Virus record (IMG/VR): IMGVR_UViG_3300009409_000047
Location: 1 to 24,366 of that record
Direction: 5' to 3' (one strand)
Source of the DNA: a virus
Length of the DNA: 24,366 bases
Made by a program: the position numbers and the translations under genes. This document shows, piece by piece, positions 6,295 through 14,752 of this stretch. Each line of letters starts with the position of its first letter. Positions within the stretch are counted from its first letter, which is position 1. Under the pieces are notes generated by a model. That model was not told the DNA's origin and did no database searches. It was given only the letters and a program-made list of their open reading frames with translations.

Positions 6295-7940
6295 ATAACA
6301 CTCAAGATACTAATGAGGGAGGCCAGCTTAAAAGTCTGTACGAGCAGGGGTTTTCTCACAGAGAATCCTATCTTAATAGGGCTAGAGAGTGTGCTAAACT
6401 AACGATACCTACCCTACTAAGAGATCAGGGATCAAACTGGGCCACCACTTTTCAAACCCCATTCCAAAGTATAGGAGCAAGAGGTGTCAACCACTTAGCA
6501 AGTAAACTTTTGTTGACTCTTCTTCCACCTAACTCACCATTCTTTAGACTAACAATAGATGACTTTGATATAGAAGAACTAGTCGGCTCAGAACAAAGGG
6601 GCGCAGTTGAAGAAGGGTTTGCAAAGATTGAACGCTCGGCAATGAATGAGATTGAAACGGAAGCCTTCCGTGTTCCAGTATTTGAAGCCTTAAAACACCT
6701 TATCACAACTGGTAATTGTTTATTGTATCTCCCAGAGGAGGGTGGTATGCGAGTGTTCCATTTAGATAGGTACATTTGTAAACGTGATCCAATGGGTAAC
6801 CTCCTTTACGTAATAACTAAAGAATCATTAGACGCAAAAACTGTACCAGAAAATGCAAGAGTAGCTCTAGGGCTTCCTTCACCACAGGAACTTTCCCCTG
6901 AGTCTCCTGATAAGCCCTACGAGCTATTTACTTATGTCTGTAACAAAGGTAAGTACTGGCACATACATCAAGAAATAGGAACTACTACTATCCCTGATTC
7001 CTATGGCAAATTTCCTATGGATAAGAATCCTTTCATTGCTCTCCGCTTCAGTAGAGTTGATGGGGAGTCTTATGGTAGAGGATTAGTAGAAGAATACTTA
7101 GGTGATCTCAAGTCACTTGAAGCTCTTACACAAGCCATAGTAGAGGGATCAGCAGCAGCAGCTAAAGTTTTATTTCTAGTAAGACCTAATGGTACCACTA
7201 GAATAAAGACAGTAGCGGATGCACCAAGCGGTGCAATAGTACAAGGTGATGCACAGGATGTATCAACCTTACAAGTGCAGAAGTTTAATGACTTCAGAGT
7301 TGCACAAGAAACAGCACAGAAAATACAAGATAGGTTAGCTGCGGCTTTCCTTCTTAATTCCTCTGTTCAAAGGAATGCAGAAAGAGTAACAGCAGAAGAA
7401 ATACGTTTCATGGCACAAGAACTAGAGAGTACTCTAGGCGGTGTCTACTCTGTTCTTTCTCAAGAGTTCCAATTACCACTCATTAATATTCTCCTTGCCA
7501 GAATGGTTAAGCAGAAGAAGATGCCTAAGTTTCCAAAGGAAGCAGTCAAACCACAGATTGTTACTGGCATGGAAGCACTAGGTCGTGGTCAAGACTTAAA
7601 CAAACTATCTCAATTCCTAGAGTACCTAGCTCCACTTGGGCCAGAAGTATTGGCACAGAAACTAAACATTGATGATTACATGGATAGACTAGGAGCATCT
7701 CTTGGTATTGACACAGGTGGTTTAATTAAGACTGATGAACAGATTCAACAGGAACAAGCAGAAGCCCAACAAGCACAGCAAGAACAGATGGAGAAAGCAC
7801 AGCAAGCACAAACGCAAGCTGATGTTATTAAAGGAGCAACGCCAAATATGGTCAAGGGTATGAATGACCAGATGGCTAACAATCCTGAGATGGCTCAACA
7901 GATGCAGGAAGCTATGGCACAACAGATGGGTAATGCATAA
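6291..7940 (+). CDS. portal protein (T7 gp8-like head-tail connector)
   Basis: A 549-residue product close in length to T7 gp8 (536). It forms the twelve-fold ring at the capsid vertex through which DNA is packaged and ejected. Matching segments: TIPTLLRDQG and QTPFQSIGARGVNHLASKLLLTLLPP near the N-terminus; EALKHLITTGNCLLYLPEEGG; RVDGESYGRGLVEEYLGDLKSLE; AFLLNSSVQRNAERVTAEEIRF; ELESTLGGVYSVLSQEFQLPL; and GLEA-type TGMEALGRGQDLNKL. The C-terminus after about residue 480 is a Gln/Ala/Met-rich tail, probably disordered or coiled coil. The ATG at 6291 overlaps the preceding stop (ATGA). The scaffold gene follows after 26 bases. Confidence 0.96.
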   Translation: MNNTQDTNEGGQLKSLYEQGFSHRESYLNRARECAKLTIPTLLRDQGSNWATTFQTPFQSIGARGVNHLASKLLLTLLPPNSPFFRLTIDDFDIEELVGSEQRGAVEEGFAKIERSAMNEIETEAFRVPVFEALKHLITTGNCLLYLPEEGGMRVFHLDRYICKRDPMGNLLYVITKESLDAKTVPENARVALGLPSPQELSPESPDKPYELFTYVCNKGKYWHIHQEIGTTTIPDSYGKFPMDKNPFIALRFSRVDGESYGRGLVEEYLGDLKSLEALTQAIVEGSAAAAKVLFLVRPNGTTRIKTVADAPSGAIVQGDAQDVSTLQVQKFNDFRVAQETAQKIQDRLAAAFLLNSSVQRNAERVTAEEIRFMAQELESTLGGVYSVLSQEFQLPLINILLARMVKQKKMPKFPKEAVKPQIVTGMEALGRGQDLNKLSQFLEYLAPLGPEVLAQKLNIDDYMDRLGASLGIDTGGLIKTDEQIQQEQAEAQQAQQEQMEKAQQAQTQADVIKGATPNMVKGMNDQMANNPEMAQQMQEAMAQQMGNA

Positions 7941-7966
7941 TTAACACACAGTAAGAAGGAGACACA

Positions 7967-8791
7967 ATGACAGAAGAAGTTCAAACATATGAAGGAGAAG
8001 GAACAAATCAAGTAGGCTCATCAGAGCATGTGCATAACATGTTTGCTAAGATGGAAGAACCATTACAACCTAGTGACCAAACAGAAGAACTGTATGTCAG
8101 AGATGATGACAGACCTGAGTGGCTCCCTGAAAAGTTTAACTCTCCTCAAGATTTAGCTCAAGCATACCAGCAGTTAGAACAACAATTCCATAATACAGAT
8201 GAGAACAGACAACTAACTGAAGATGAAGCAATAGTACAAGAGCAAGCATCAGAAATAATGGAGACTACTCCATCTCAAGTACACAAACTACTTGATGATA
8301 GAGGATTAGACTTTAGTGTATTTCAAGATGAGTATAATGAGACAGGTACTCTATCTCAAGAAGCGATAAAGGCTCTTGATGAACAAGGTATATCTGAAGA
8401 AATGGTTGCCACTTGGCTTCAAGGTCAAGAGGCAGTAGCTGAACAAGCTGTTGAACACCTGTATAATGAGGTGGGTGGAGAGCAGAACTATAATTTAATG
8501 ATGGAGTGGGCATCAGATAACCTACAACCTTGGGAAGTTGAAGCCTATAATAAACAAATTGAAAACCTAGATGCGAATACTAACTTTGCTTTACTAGGTA
8601 TGCAAGCCCGCTATCAAAATGCGGTGGGTATGCCTCCAAATTTAATGTCTGGTGATGTGGGTAGCGATGTAGCTCCCCGCTTTGAATCACTAGCAGAACT
8701 TACTTCGGCAATGAGCGATCCGAAGTACGAGAAAGACCCGGCCTATCGTGCACGTGTTGCACAGAAGCTGCGTTTTTCAAGTGTGCTCTAA
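7967..8791 (+). CDS. capsid assembly scaffold protein (T7 gp9-like)
   Basis: A 274-residue, strongly acidic, Gln/Glu-rich protein lying between portal and major capsid genes, as gp9 does in T7 (about 307 residues). The scaffold directs prohead assembly and leaves before or during DNA packaging. Visible parts: a disordered N-terminus, then VRDDDRPEWLPEKFNSPQDLAQAYQQLEQQF (residues about 45-75), a segment shared by scaffold proteins of T7-like phages, then long helical acidic stretches and a C-terminal helix (SLAELTSAMSDPKYEKDPAYRARVAQKL) that probably binds capsid protein. The ribosome site AAGGAGA at 7956 is strong. Assignment rests on place, composition and the EWLPEKF segment. Confidence 0.9.
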   Translation: MTEEVQTYEGEGTNQVGSSEHVHNMFAKMEEPLQPSDQTEELYVRDDDRPEWLPEKFNSPQDLAQAYQQLEQQFHNTDENRQLTEDEAIVQEQASEIMETTPSQVHKLLDDRGLDFSVFQDEYNETGTLSQEAIKALDEQGISEEMVATWLQGQEAVAEQAVEHLYNEVGGEQNYNLMMEWASDNLQPWEVEAYNKQIENLDANTNFALLGMQARYQNAVGMPPNLMSGDVGSDVAPRFESLAELTSAMSDPKYEKDPAYRARVAQKLRFSSVL

Positions 8792-8830
8792 CAAAGAAAC
8801 AAAGGACAAAACCAAAAAGTAAGACCTAGC

Positions 8831-8866
8831 CCTATGCGTAGGATAACTTTGTACCGAACTTTGTGA
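8831..8866 (+). promoter_or_regulatory. capsid leader: small hairpin and double AACTTTGT repeat
   Basis: The 128-base gap before the capsid gene is the longest non-coding stretch in the window. It contains CCTA-TGCG-TAGG (8831-8842), a four-base stem with a four-base loop, followed by AACTTTGT at 8845-8852 and again at 8857-8864, a twelve-base period. A TTGTGA at 8861 and TATTAA at 8884, 17 bases apart, weakly resemble a sigma70 promoter. T7 has its phi10 promoter in this gap; what acts here is not decided by sequence alone. Confidence 0.35.
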
Positions 8867-8881
8867 GACCAAGATTTCTGA

Positions 8882-8897
8882 GTTATTAATCAATAAC
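8882..8897. promoter_or_regulatory. perfect 6-base dyad upstream of the capsid ribosome site
   Basis: GTTATT and AATAAC form a perfect inverted repeat around AATC. It lies eight bases upstream of the capsid ribosome site (CTAAGGA, 8905). In RNA it would be an AT-rich hairpin that could protect the 5' end of the capsid message or mark a processing site; as DNA it could be a binding site. It is not a terminator because no T-run follows. Confidence 0.5.
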
Positions 8898-8919
8898 CCT
8901 TAATCTAAGGAAAAACAAT

Positions 8920-10164
8920 ATGGCACAAGACTACACCGCAATTCATAGGACGGGTGTGGATAATGCAACGACTGGATCTACTGGTCAAGGTCGTGCATTA
9001 TTCCTCAAGCTGTATGCAGGAGAAGTGCTTACAGCGTTCCAATCTAAGAATATCATGATGCCTTTGCATCGTGTGCGAACAATATCAAAAGGCAAGTCAG
9101 CCCAGTTTCCGATGACAGGTAAGTATCGTGATGCTTCTTACCATACACCGGGAAAGGAAATCGTACCAACTGCTGCCAAGCAGGGTGAGAGAATCGTTTC
9201 GATTGATGACCTGTTAGTTAATGCTCAGTTCATTCCGAACATTGACGAAGCAATGTCTCATTATGACATACGTTCCATCTACACTCAAGAGGCAGGATTT
9301 GGTCTCGGTAAAGTTGCTGACCAAAATATCTTGAGACTCGCAATTAAAGGTGCTCTGTGTGAGACTGCGGCTATGGCTGCTCTTACCCCAGGTGCTCCAA
9401 TGATTCAAGAGTACTCATCATTTGCAGATGAAGACTTCACCCAGAACGTTGTCATTGGGGCAACTGCTGGAACAAGTACAGATATTGCTAAATCCAGAGA
9501 GCCTCAGTCTATTGCACAGGCAATCATGGATGCAAAGCGTATCTTAATGAATGCAGATGTACCCGGAGAACCTTTCGTTGTTTTAAATAACGACACATAT
9601 TTCGATATGTTCAAGGTCTCAGGATCAAATCCACTTAATGACCTAGTTATCTTTAACCGGGATATAGGTGGAACTGGTAGTCCAATGACAGGTGCAGTCC
9701 CTCAAATCTTAGGGATGCCTGTGTATGTGACTAACCACTTGGGTTCGTTTAGTGTTGGAACAACTACTTGGAATTCGTCCTTATGGACTATTGCAAGTAA
9801 CGTAGGTCAACATAAGACAACACCAAATCCAAGTTGGGGTTCAGATCAGCCTTTACTTGCTGAATCTTATCGTACTACACAGTATGACACAGGTAGTACT
9901 AACCATGCATCGTGGACTTCAGAAGTTGACAATGTTGGTGCCAATGCCACAGCAAGAGGTACATCCATAATTTCTGCTGTTGCACAACGTGTCATTGGAT
10001 TAGTGATGACTGTAGATGCAGTTGCTACTGTAAAATTAATGGATCTTTCAGTTGAATCGGAATACCAAATCAACAGACAAGGTACGTTAATGGTGTCTAA
10101 GTATGCAATGGGTCACAACGTGTTGCGACCAGCGTGTGCTGTTGCTTTGATTCAAGGACTATAG
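8920..10164 (+). CDS. major capsid protein (T7 gp10-like)
   Basis: A 414-residue HK97-fold capsid protein of the T7 group. Matching segments: GQGRALFLKLYAGEVLTAF (from about residue 23) and HRVRTISKGKSAQFPMTGK near the N-terminus, SIDDLLVNAQFIPNIDEAMSHYDIRS in the middle, and KYAMGHNVLRPACAVAL at the end. Compared with T7 gp10A (345 residues) it carries about 45 extra residues between the GMPVYVTNHLG strand and VIGLVMTVDAVATVKL, rich in Ser, Thr and Trp. No slippery sequence or downstream extension frame like that producing T7 gp10B is seen at the stop. The ribosome site CTAAGGA lies eight bases before the ATG. Isolation between a long leader and a terminator fits high, separately controlled expression. 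Confidence 0.97.
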   Translation: MAQDYTAIHRTGVDNATTGSTGQGRALFLKLYAGEVLTAFQSKNIMMPLHRVRTISKGKSAQFPMTGKYRDASYHTPGKEIVPTAAKQGERIVSIDDLLVNAQFIPNIDEAMSHYDIRSIYTQEAGFGLGKVADQNILRLAIKGALCETAAMAALTPGAPMIQEYSSFADEDFTQNVVIGATAGTSTDIAKSREPQSIAQAIMDAKRILMNADVPGEPFVVLNNDTYFDMFKVSGSNPLNDLVIFNRDIGGTGSPMTGAVPQILGMPVYVTNHLGSFSVGTTTWNSSLWTIASNVGQHKTTPNPSWGSDQPLLAESYRTTQYDTGSTNHASWTSEVDNVGANATARGTSIISAVAQRVIGLVMTVDAVATVKLMDLSVESEYQINRQGTLMVSKYAMGHNVLRPACAVALIQGL

Positions 10165-10183
10165 AATCAAGGTAATTCTTTTT

Positions 10184-10219
10184 GGGAGTATCCTTTAACT
10201 AGGGTGCTCCCTTTTTTTT
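10184..10219 (+). terminator. rho-independent terminator after the capsid gene
   Basis: GGGAGTATCC (10184-10193) and GGGTGCTCCC (10202-10211) form a ten-pair stem (eight Watson-Crick pairs and two G-T pairs) with an eight-base loop, followed by eight T. It begins 20 bases after the capsid stop. T7 has its phage terminator at the same map place. The downstream tail genes have no obvious promoter of their own, so termination is likely partial. Confidence 0.93.
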
Positions 10220-10238
10220 ACTACATTATAAAGGTAAC

Positions 10239-10862
10239 ATGAGTCTAAATAAAATGACTGAGTTAGAGGCAGTCAATACCATGTTGGTAACGATTGGAGA
10301 ACAGCCAGTTTCTAGTTTAGATAACTTAGCAGGACTACAAGATGCCAGTATTGCAAGACAGATTCTCTCTAACATATCACGAGCAGTACAATCTAAAGGA
10401 TGGGTATTCAATTTAGATCTTCAAGTTACATACACACCAGATTCAACTGGACAAATTATACTGGGTTCAAATGTTATACGAATAGACACAACCTCTAAAG
10501 TCAGAAGTACAACAAAAGATATAGTTGAACGAGGAGGTAAACTATATGACAGAGAAAATAACACAAGTATATTTTCAGATCCTGTGAAGGTAGATAGAGT
10601 AATAGTTTTAACCTTTGATGACTTACCAGAGGCAGCACGTAGATACATAGCAACTAGAGCAGCACGTGTGTTTCATGATAGAGTAGTGGGATCAGGTGAG
10701 TTACATAGGTTCTTTCAGGAGGATGAAGCACAAGCATGGACTGAGTTATTAGAGTATGAGGGAGAGGTAGGAGACTACACAATCTTTGATGACTACGATG
10801 TGTACAGAATAATAGAAAGAGACACAGGTAAGGCAAGACAAACCACAACACCAACAACATAA
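10239..10862 (+). CDS. tail tubular protein A (T7 gp11-like gatekeeper/adaptor)
   Basis: A 207-residue product near the T7 gp11 length (196). gp11 forms the dodecameric ring joining portal to the tail nozzle. Matching segments: ELEAVNTMLVTIGEQPVSSL at the start (T7: [20 protein letters not shown]), ARQILSNISRAVQSKGWVFN (T7: [20 protein letters not shown]), ERGGKLYDR, and the late segment PEAARRYIATRAARVFHDRVVGS followed by an EDEAQAW helix. AAGG lies four bases upstream of the ATG. The gp12-like gene begins one base after its stop. Confidence 0.95.
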   Translation: MSLNKMTELEAVNTMLVTIGEQPVSSLDNLAGLQDASIARQILSNISRAVQSKGWVFNLDLQVTYTPDSTGQIILGSNVIRIDTTSKVRSTTKDIVERGGKLYDRENNTSIFSDPVKVDRVIVLTFDDLPEAARRYIATRAARVFHDRVVGSGELHRFFQEDEAQAWTELLEYEGEVGDYTIFDDYDVYRIIERDTGKARQTTTPTT

Positions 10863-10863
10863 G

Positions 10864-13800
10864 ATGGCACTAATTTCAGGAACAATTCCTAGTTTAATAA
10901 ATGGAATCTCACAACAACCTGCAACACTCAGGTTACCAACACAAGGTGAGATACAAGAGAATGGATTGTCTCACATTGCAAGAGGACTAGAGAAGAGACC
11001 ATGTACTGAACACATAGCTGTTACTGGTGCAACATCAAACAACAGTAATGATGTATTTATACACACCATCAGGAGAAGTGAAGATGAAGCATATGCCTTA
11101 ATTGTTAAAGGAACTGACAAAACTCCAGAGCCTTCAATTAAGATGATTGATCTCACAGGTTATGCAACTGGTACTGCTGGTAATGAGGTGTACATAAGGA
11201 ATGACGAAAAGACATCTGATACTTTCACAGTTAATACTACTGAGAATTGGATTACTACAACTTCACCTAATGATTTACTTGTTGGCGACTTAGTAACCTT
11301 TTCTTCAGCAGGTACCATACCCTCTGGTCTAGGTACAAATGAGACCTTTTATGTAAAAGAACTTATAAGCACTACTACCTTTGAAATTGTTGTGGGAACT
11401 ATGGCGGGTAGTATAGCAAATATAACAACCACAGGTTCAGGTGTACATACTGTTTCCTTTGTTAATATAACCCAATCTAATGTACTTAGCTCTACTTCTA
11501 ATACAGATGTTAGAAACTACTTAGGTAACTTCACTTCCACTAATGCATTTGAACCTAGTAAGTTATCTGCCACCACTATTGCTGACTTTACATTTCTTTT
11601 AAATAAGTCAGTTTATGTGGAACAAGCGGCTACTGATGCAGATGACAGAGACTATGAAGCATTAATATACTTTAAGATAGGAGACTTTGGTGCAGACTAT
11701 AAAGTAGAGGTTAAAACATGGCCTGTTGATACTGATACTGGGGAACCTGATATGGATGGTAACCCATTAAAAACACAATCAGCAACCTACAAGACTCCTG
11801 ACAACAAGACTAAGAGTAGATCTGGTAGTGGTACCACAGGAAATACTGAGTCAATAAATAATCAAGCGGCTGTTATAGTTAAAAATATAGCATATAACTT
11901 ATATCATGGAAGTGTTGGTGTTAAAACTGATATAGTTGAGATAAAGCAAGCAGTAACAAAAGGTAGTGGTATCGCTACACAAGTAGTACCAGTTGGTGAA
12001 GCGTATATACACGAGGTAGGTGTAAGTGAAGGGAGTGGAACAACAGCAACTCAAGTAGTATACACAGGTACAACAGGAGTTATTGATGATGGTGAATATG
12101 TAACTGGTAGTGTAACTACCGGATTAAAGACATTAGTCGCTTATTCTGGCGACACCTTCACTACCACATATGTTGAAGGTGAAAGTATTATGCACATTAG
12201 TAACAATAAGTATCCTATTACAGTAGAAGTTACCGATGGTAAGGGTGATTCATACATGAGAGCAATTAATGGTAGTGATGAGGTAGCACAGTTTGGATAC
12301 CTACCCGGTTCTGGACTGCCATCTCCCCAAGCTGACAACTTTGTTGCAAAAATATCTGGAGATAAGTCAACTGGACAAGATGACTACTTCGTTAAATGGG
12401 AGGGTAATGTATGGAAAGAAACAATTAAACCTGTGTACCCCGGTGGATCAACTACTCATGCCCATGAAACAGTTAAGAAGAATGCAAGGACTAGTTTTAA
12501 TGCTGCAACAATGCCTGTTAATCTCTATAAGGCTTTTGGTACAGTAGATGGAACAGCTAATTCAATATACTACGTTCTTTCCACAGTAGATTGGGCATCA
12601 CGTACTGTAGGAGACCTTGGCACAAACCCCTTTCCTTCATTTGCAAACTATGAATTAGGAGGGGACGCTTCTACTGCACCTGTGGATGCAACTGATTCGA
12701 CCTACACCATCAATGACATATTCTTTCACAGGAATCGTTTAGGATTTGTGTCGGATGAGAACGTGATACTGTCTGAAGCAGGAGAGTACTTTAATTTCTG
12801 GCATAAGACTGTGTTGTCTGTTCTGGATACAGCAGTAATTGATGTGGCAGTTAGTAATAACCAAGTAGCCATACTAAAATCTGCTATCCCCTTTCAGGAG
12901 AACCTCGTATTGTTCTCAGATCTCCAGCAGTTCAAACTAACTTCAGACTCCTTCCTTACCCCTACCTCAGTAGTTGTTGATGTTGCTACGACCTTTGAGA
13001 CCTCTACAGACACAAAGCCTGTACCAGCAGGTAAAACAATCTTCTTCCCATTCCAACGTGGGGCATACTCAGGTATACGTGAGTACTTTATCGACATCGC
13101 ATCTGAGACAAATGATGCAAATGAAGTAACAGCACATGTACCAGAGTATATAGAGGGTACAGTTAAGAAAATGGCGGTGTCCTCTAATGAGGAGGTTTTA
13201 CTTATACTATCCGATAGCGACAGAACGGAATTAGTAGTCTATAAGTACTACTATAATGATAAGGAGAAGCTACAGTCTGCATGGTCTAAGTGGAAATTTG
13301 ATGCAGAGATCGTAGATGTGGAGTTTATTGGTTCAGTGGCCTTTATCCTATTTAGACGAGGTAATGGAACTGATGATCCAGTTTATTTGGAGAAACTAAA
13401 CCTTTCTGTGGATACTGCAACGGACGTACTTGACGACAGAATTGGAGTTAGGTTAGACAGGAGAGTTAAGCTGGAATGGGATGAGGTGAGTGTGGGAACA
13501 ATCCCAACTGTACCCTACTCAGATGCAGACTATGATAAACTAACAACAAGTACAGTACAAGTAAGTGGGAGTAGTCAGTTTGGCTCAACTTTAAAAGTTA
13601 AAAACTTAAACACAACTGGTAACTTTGCTCCAAGGATAGGACAGACATTCTCTGCTTCAGGAGTGAGTGGTACCAAATATAAGGTAATTGGTACTGAAGT
13701 AATTGCTAGTGATAATACCTGTACCATAAAGATAACACCATCAATAGCTGAATCAGCTAGGTGGGATGATAGTAAGGTTCTCACCTTTGATGAAAGAGAA

Positions 13801-14292
13801 GTTGAATACATAGTTGAAACAGGTGAGAAGATAACGGCAAGCCAGTTAGCAGGTGTATTACAAAACGGAACTCAACTATCTAACTCAAGGGGCAACAGTA
13901 CTCCTGTGGTATACGCAGGTGTACCTTATGACTTCAGGTACCAATTCTCGCAACAGTTTGTTAAGAGTAACGAAAGTTCAATTAACTCAGGTAGATTACA
14001 ACTGAGAAACTTTGAGATTTCCTATGATAAAACTGGTGCATTTACAGTAGAAGTTTCACCTAGACCATTTGATAACTTGTACAGGGATGTCAATATACGA
14101 GAGTTCACAGGGATCATTGTGGGTACATCCTTACTTGGTAAGAAGGAACTGGAAACAGGAGTGTTCAGGGTACCTGTGTACTGTAATTCAAAGGATGTCA
14201 AGATAACAGTTAACAGTAAGTCTTGGTATCCAGTTGCTCTACAGTCCGCTGATTGGGAAGCCTTACAAGTACTGAGAAGCCAAAGAGTTTAA
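10864..14292 (+). CDS. tail tubular protein B (T7 gp12-like nozzle), enlarged
   Basis: A 1142-residue product; T7 gp12 has 794. gp12 forms the hexameric tail nozzle. Conserved segments: MALISGTIPSLINGISQQPATLRLPTQGE at the start, TIADFTFLLNKSVYV, NDIFFHRNRLGFVSDENVILSEAGEYFNFW, DVAVSNNQVAILKSAIPFQENLVLFSD, and the closing LQLRNFEISYDKTGAFTVEV. The extra length lies mainly in three Thr/Ser/Gly-rich beta segments at about residues 120-200, 365-435 and 895-985. The first carries GDLVTFSSAGTIPSGLG, a sequence type common in small beta domains inserted in phage tail proteins. No ribosome site is evident, so coupling to gp11 translation is likely. Its stop overlaps the next start by one base. Confidence 0.94.
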   Translation: MALISGTIPSLINGISQQPATLRLPTQGEIQENGLSHIARGLEKRPCTEHIAVTGATSNNSNDVFIHTIRRSEDEAYALIVKGTDKTPEPSIKMIDLTGYATGTAGNEVYIRNDEKTSDTFTVNTTENWITTTSPNDLLVGDLVTFSSAGTIPSGLGTNETFYVKELISTTTFEIVVGTMAGSIANITTTGSGVHTVSFVNITQSNVLSSTSNTDVRNYLGNFTSTNAFEPSKLSATTIADFTFLLNKSVYVEQAATDADDRDYEALIYFKIGDFGADYKVEVKTWPVDTDTGEPDMDGNPLKTQSATYKTPDNKTKSRSGSGTTGNTESINNQAAVIVKNIAYNLYHGSVGVKTDIVEIKQAVTKGSGIATQVVPVGEAYIHEVGVSEGSGTTATQVVYTGTTGVIDDGEYVTGSVTTGLKTLVAYSGDTFTTTYVEGESIMHISNNKYPITVEVTDGKGDSYMRAINGSDEVAQFGYLPGSGLPSPQADNFVAKISGDKSTGQDDYFVKWEGNVWKETIKPVYPGGSTTHAHETVKKNARTSFNAATMPVNLYKAFGTVDGTANSIYYVLSTVDWASRTVGDLGTNPFPSFANYELGGDASTAPVDATDSTYTINDIFFHRNRLGFVSDENVILSEAGEYFNFWHKTVLSVLDTAVIDVAVSNNQVAILKSAIPFQENLVLFSDLQQFKLTSDSFLTPTSVVVDVATTFETSTDTKPVPAGKTIFFPFQRGAYSGIREYFIDIASETNDANEVTAHVPEYIEGTVKKMAVSSNEEVLLILSDSDRTELVVYKYYYNDKEKLQSAWSKWKFDAEIVDVEFIGSVAFILFRRGNGTDDPVYLEKLNLSVDTATDVLDDRIGVRLDRRVKLEWDEVSVGTIPTVPYSDADYDKLTTSTVQVSGSSQFGSTLKVKNLNTTGNFAPRIGQTFSASGVSGTKYKVIGTEVIASDNTCTIKITPSIAESARWDDSKVLTFDEREVEYIVETGEKITASQLAGVLQNGTQLSNSRGNSTPVVYAGVPYDFRYQFSQQFVKSNESSINSGRLQLRNFEISYDKTGAFTVEVSPRPFDNLYRDVNIREFTGIIVGTSLLGKKELETGVFRVPVYCNSKDVKITVNSKSWYPVALQSADWEALQVLRSQRV

Positions 14293-14750
14293 TGGGATAC
14301 AAAGTAAGAAAGACTGTTAGGAATGATTGTCTAGTCTTGTCTAAGAAGATGAGAAAGACAGATAAGGACGAGATATGGAGTTCACACAGAGCTACTCCAA
14401 TAGAAGCACTTGAACAAGGATTGAATGAATCAAGGGACTTTTGTTATACCTTGTTATTAAATGAGGAGGTAGTCGGTATCTTTGGAGTAAACAGAGTGGA
14501 TAACAAATCAGGAGTAGTGTGGTTAATGGGGTCTAATAACATGACCTCAAATAAAAGTGGATTCTATAAGGTATCAAAGGAGTATCTTAGGCTATTCAGG
14601 AGAGAATTCGATATGTTATTTAATTATGTAGATAATAGGAATAAACAAACAAGTAATTGGCTTGAGAAACTGGGGTTCTCATTTGTAAAACAGGAACCTG
14701 AATTTGGGGAAGATGGTATCCCATTTAATTTATTTATGATAGGGAGATAA
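14292..14750 (+). CDS. internal virion protein, T7 gp13-like
   Basis: A 152-residue product between gp12-like and gp14-like genes. The core VVGIFGVNRVDNKSGVVWLM, the helix REFDMLFNYVDNRNKQTSNWLEKLGF and the strand PFNLFMIGR follow the T7 gp13 plan (DTLWNYVWVGNTSHIRFLKTIGAVF, then FQLFTI). This family has a GNAT-like shape; in T7 it is needed to make infectious particles. No acetyl-CoA loop is evident. I place the start at 14292, where TAATG joins it to the preceding stop; an in-frame ATG at 14253 lies inside the nozzle gene and would add an unrelated N-terminus. Overlap implies coupled translation. Confidence 0.82.
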   Translation: MGYKVRKTVRNDCLVLSKKMRKTDKDEIWSSHRATPIEALEQGLNESRDFCYTLLLNEEVVGIFGVNRVDNKSGVVWLMGSNNMTSNKSGFYKVSKEYLRLFRREFDMLFNYVDNRNKQTSNWLEKLGFSFVKQEPEFGEDGIPFNLFMIGR

Positions 14751-14752
14751 GA

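Noticed and set aside
8834-8866. Ten-codon open frame in the capsid leader
   Set aside because: It is too short to support, has no ribosome site, and lies over the hairpin and double repeat that explain the region better. The similar ten-codon frame at 23172-23204 was rejected for the same reasons.
10140-10175. Programmed frameshift making a longer capsid form, as in T7 gp10B
   Set aside because: No slippery heptamer precedes the stop, and the terminator stem starts 20 bases later, leaving no room for an extension domain.
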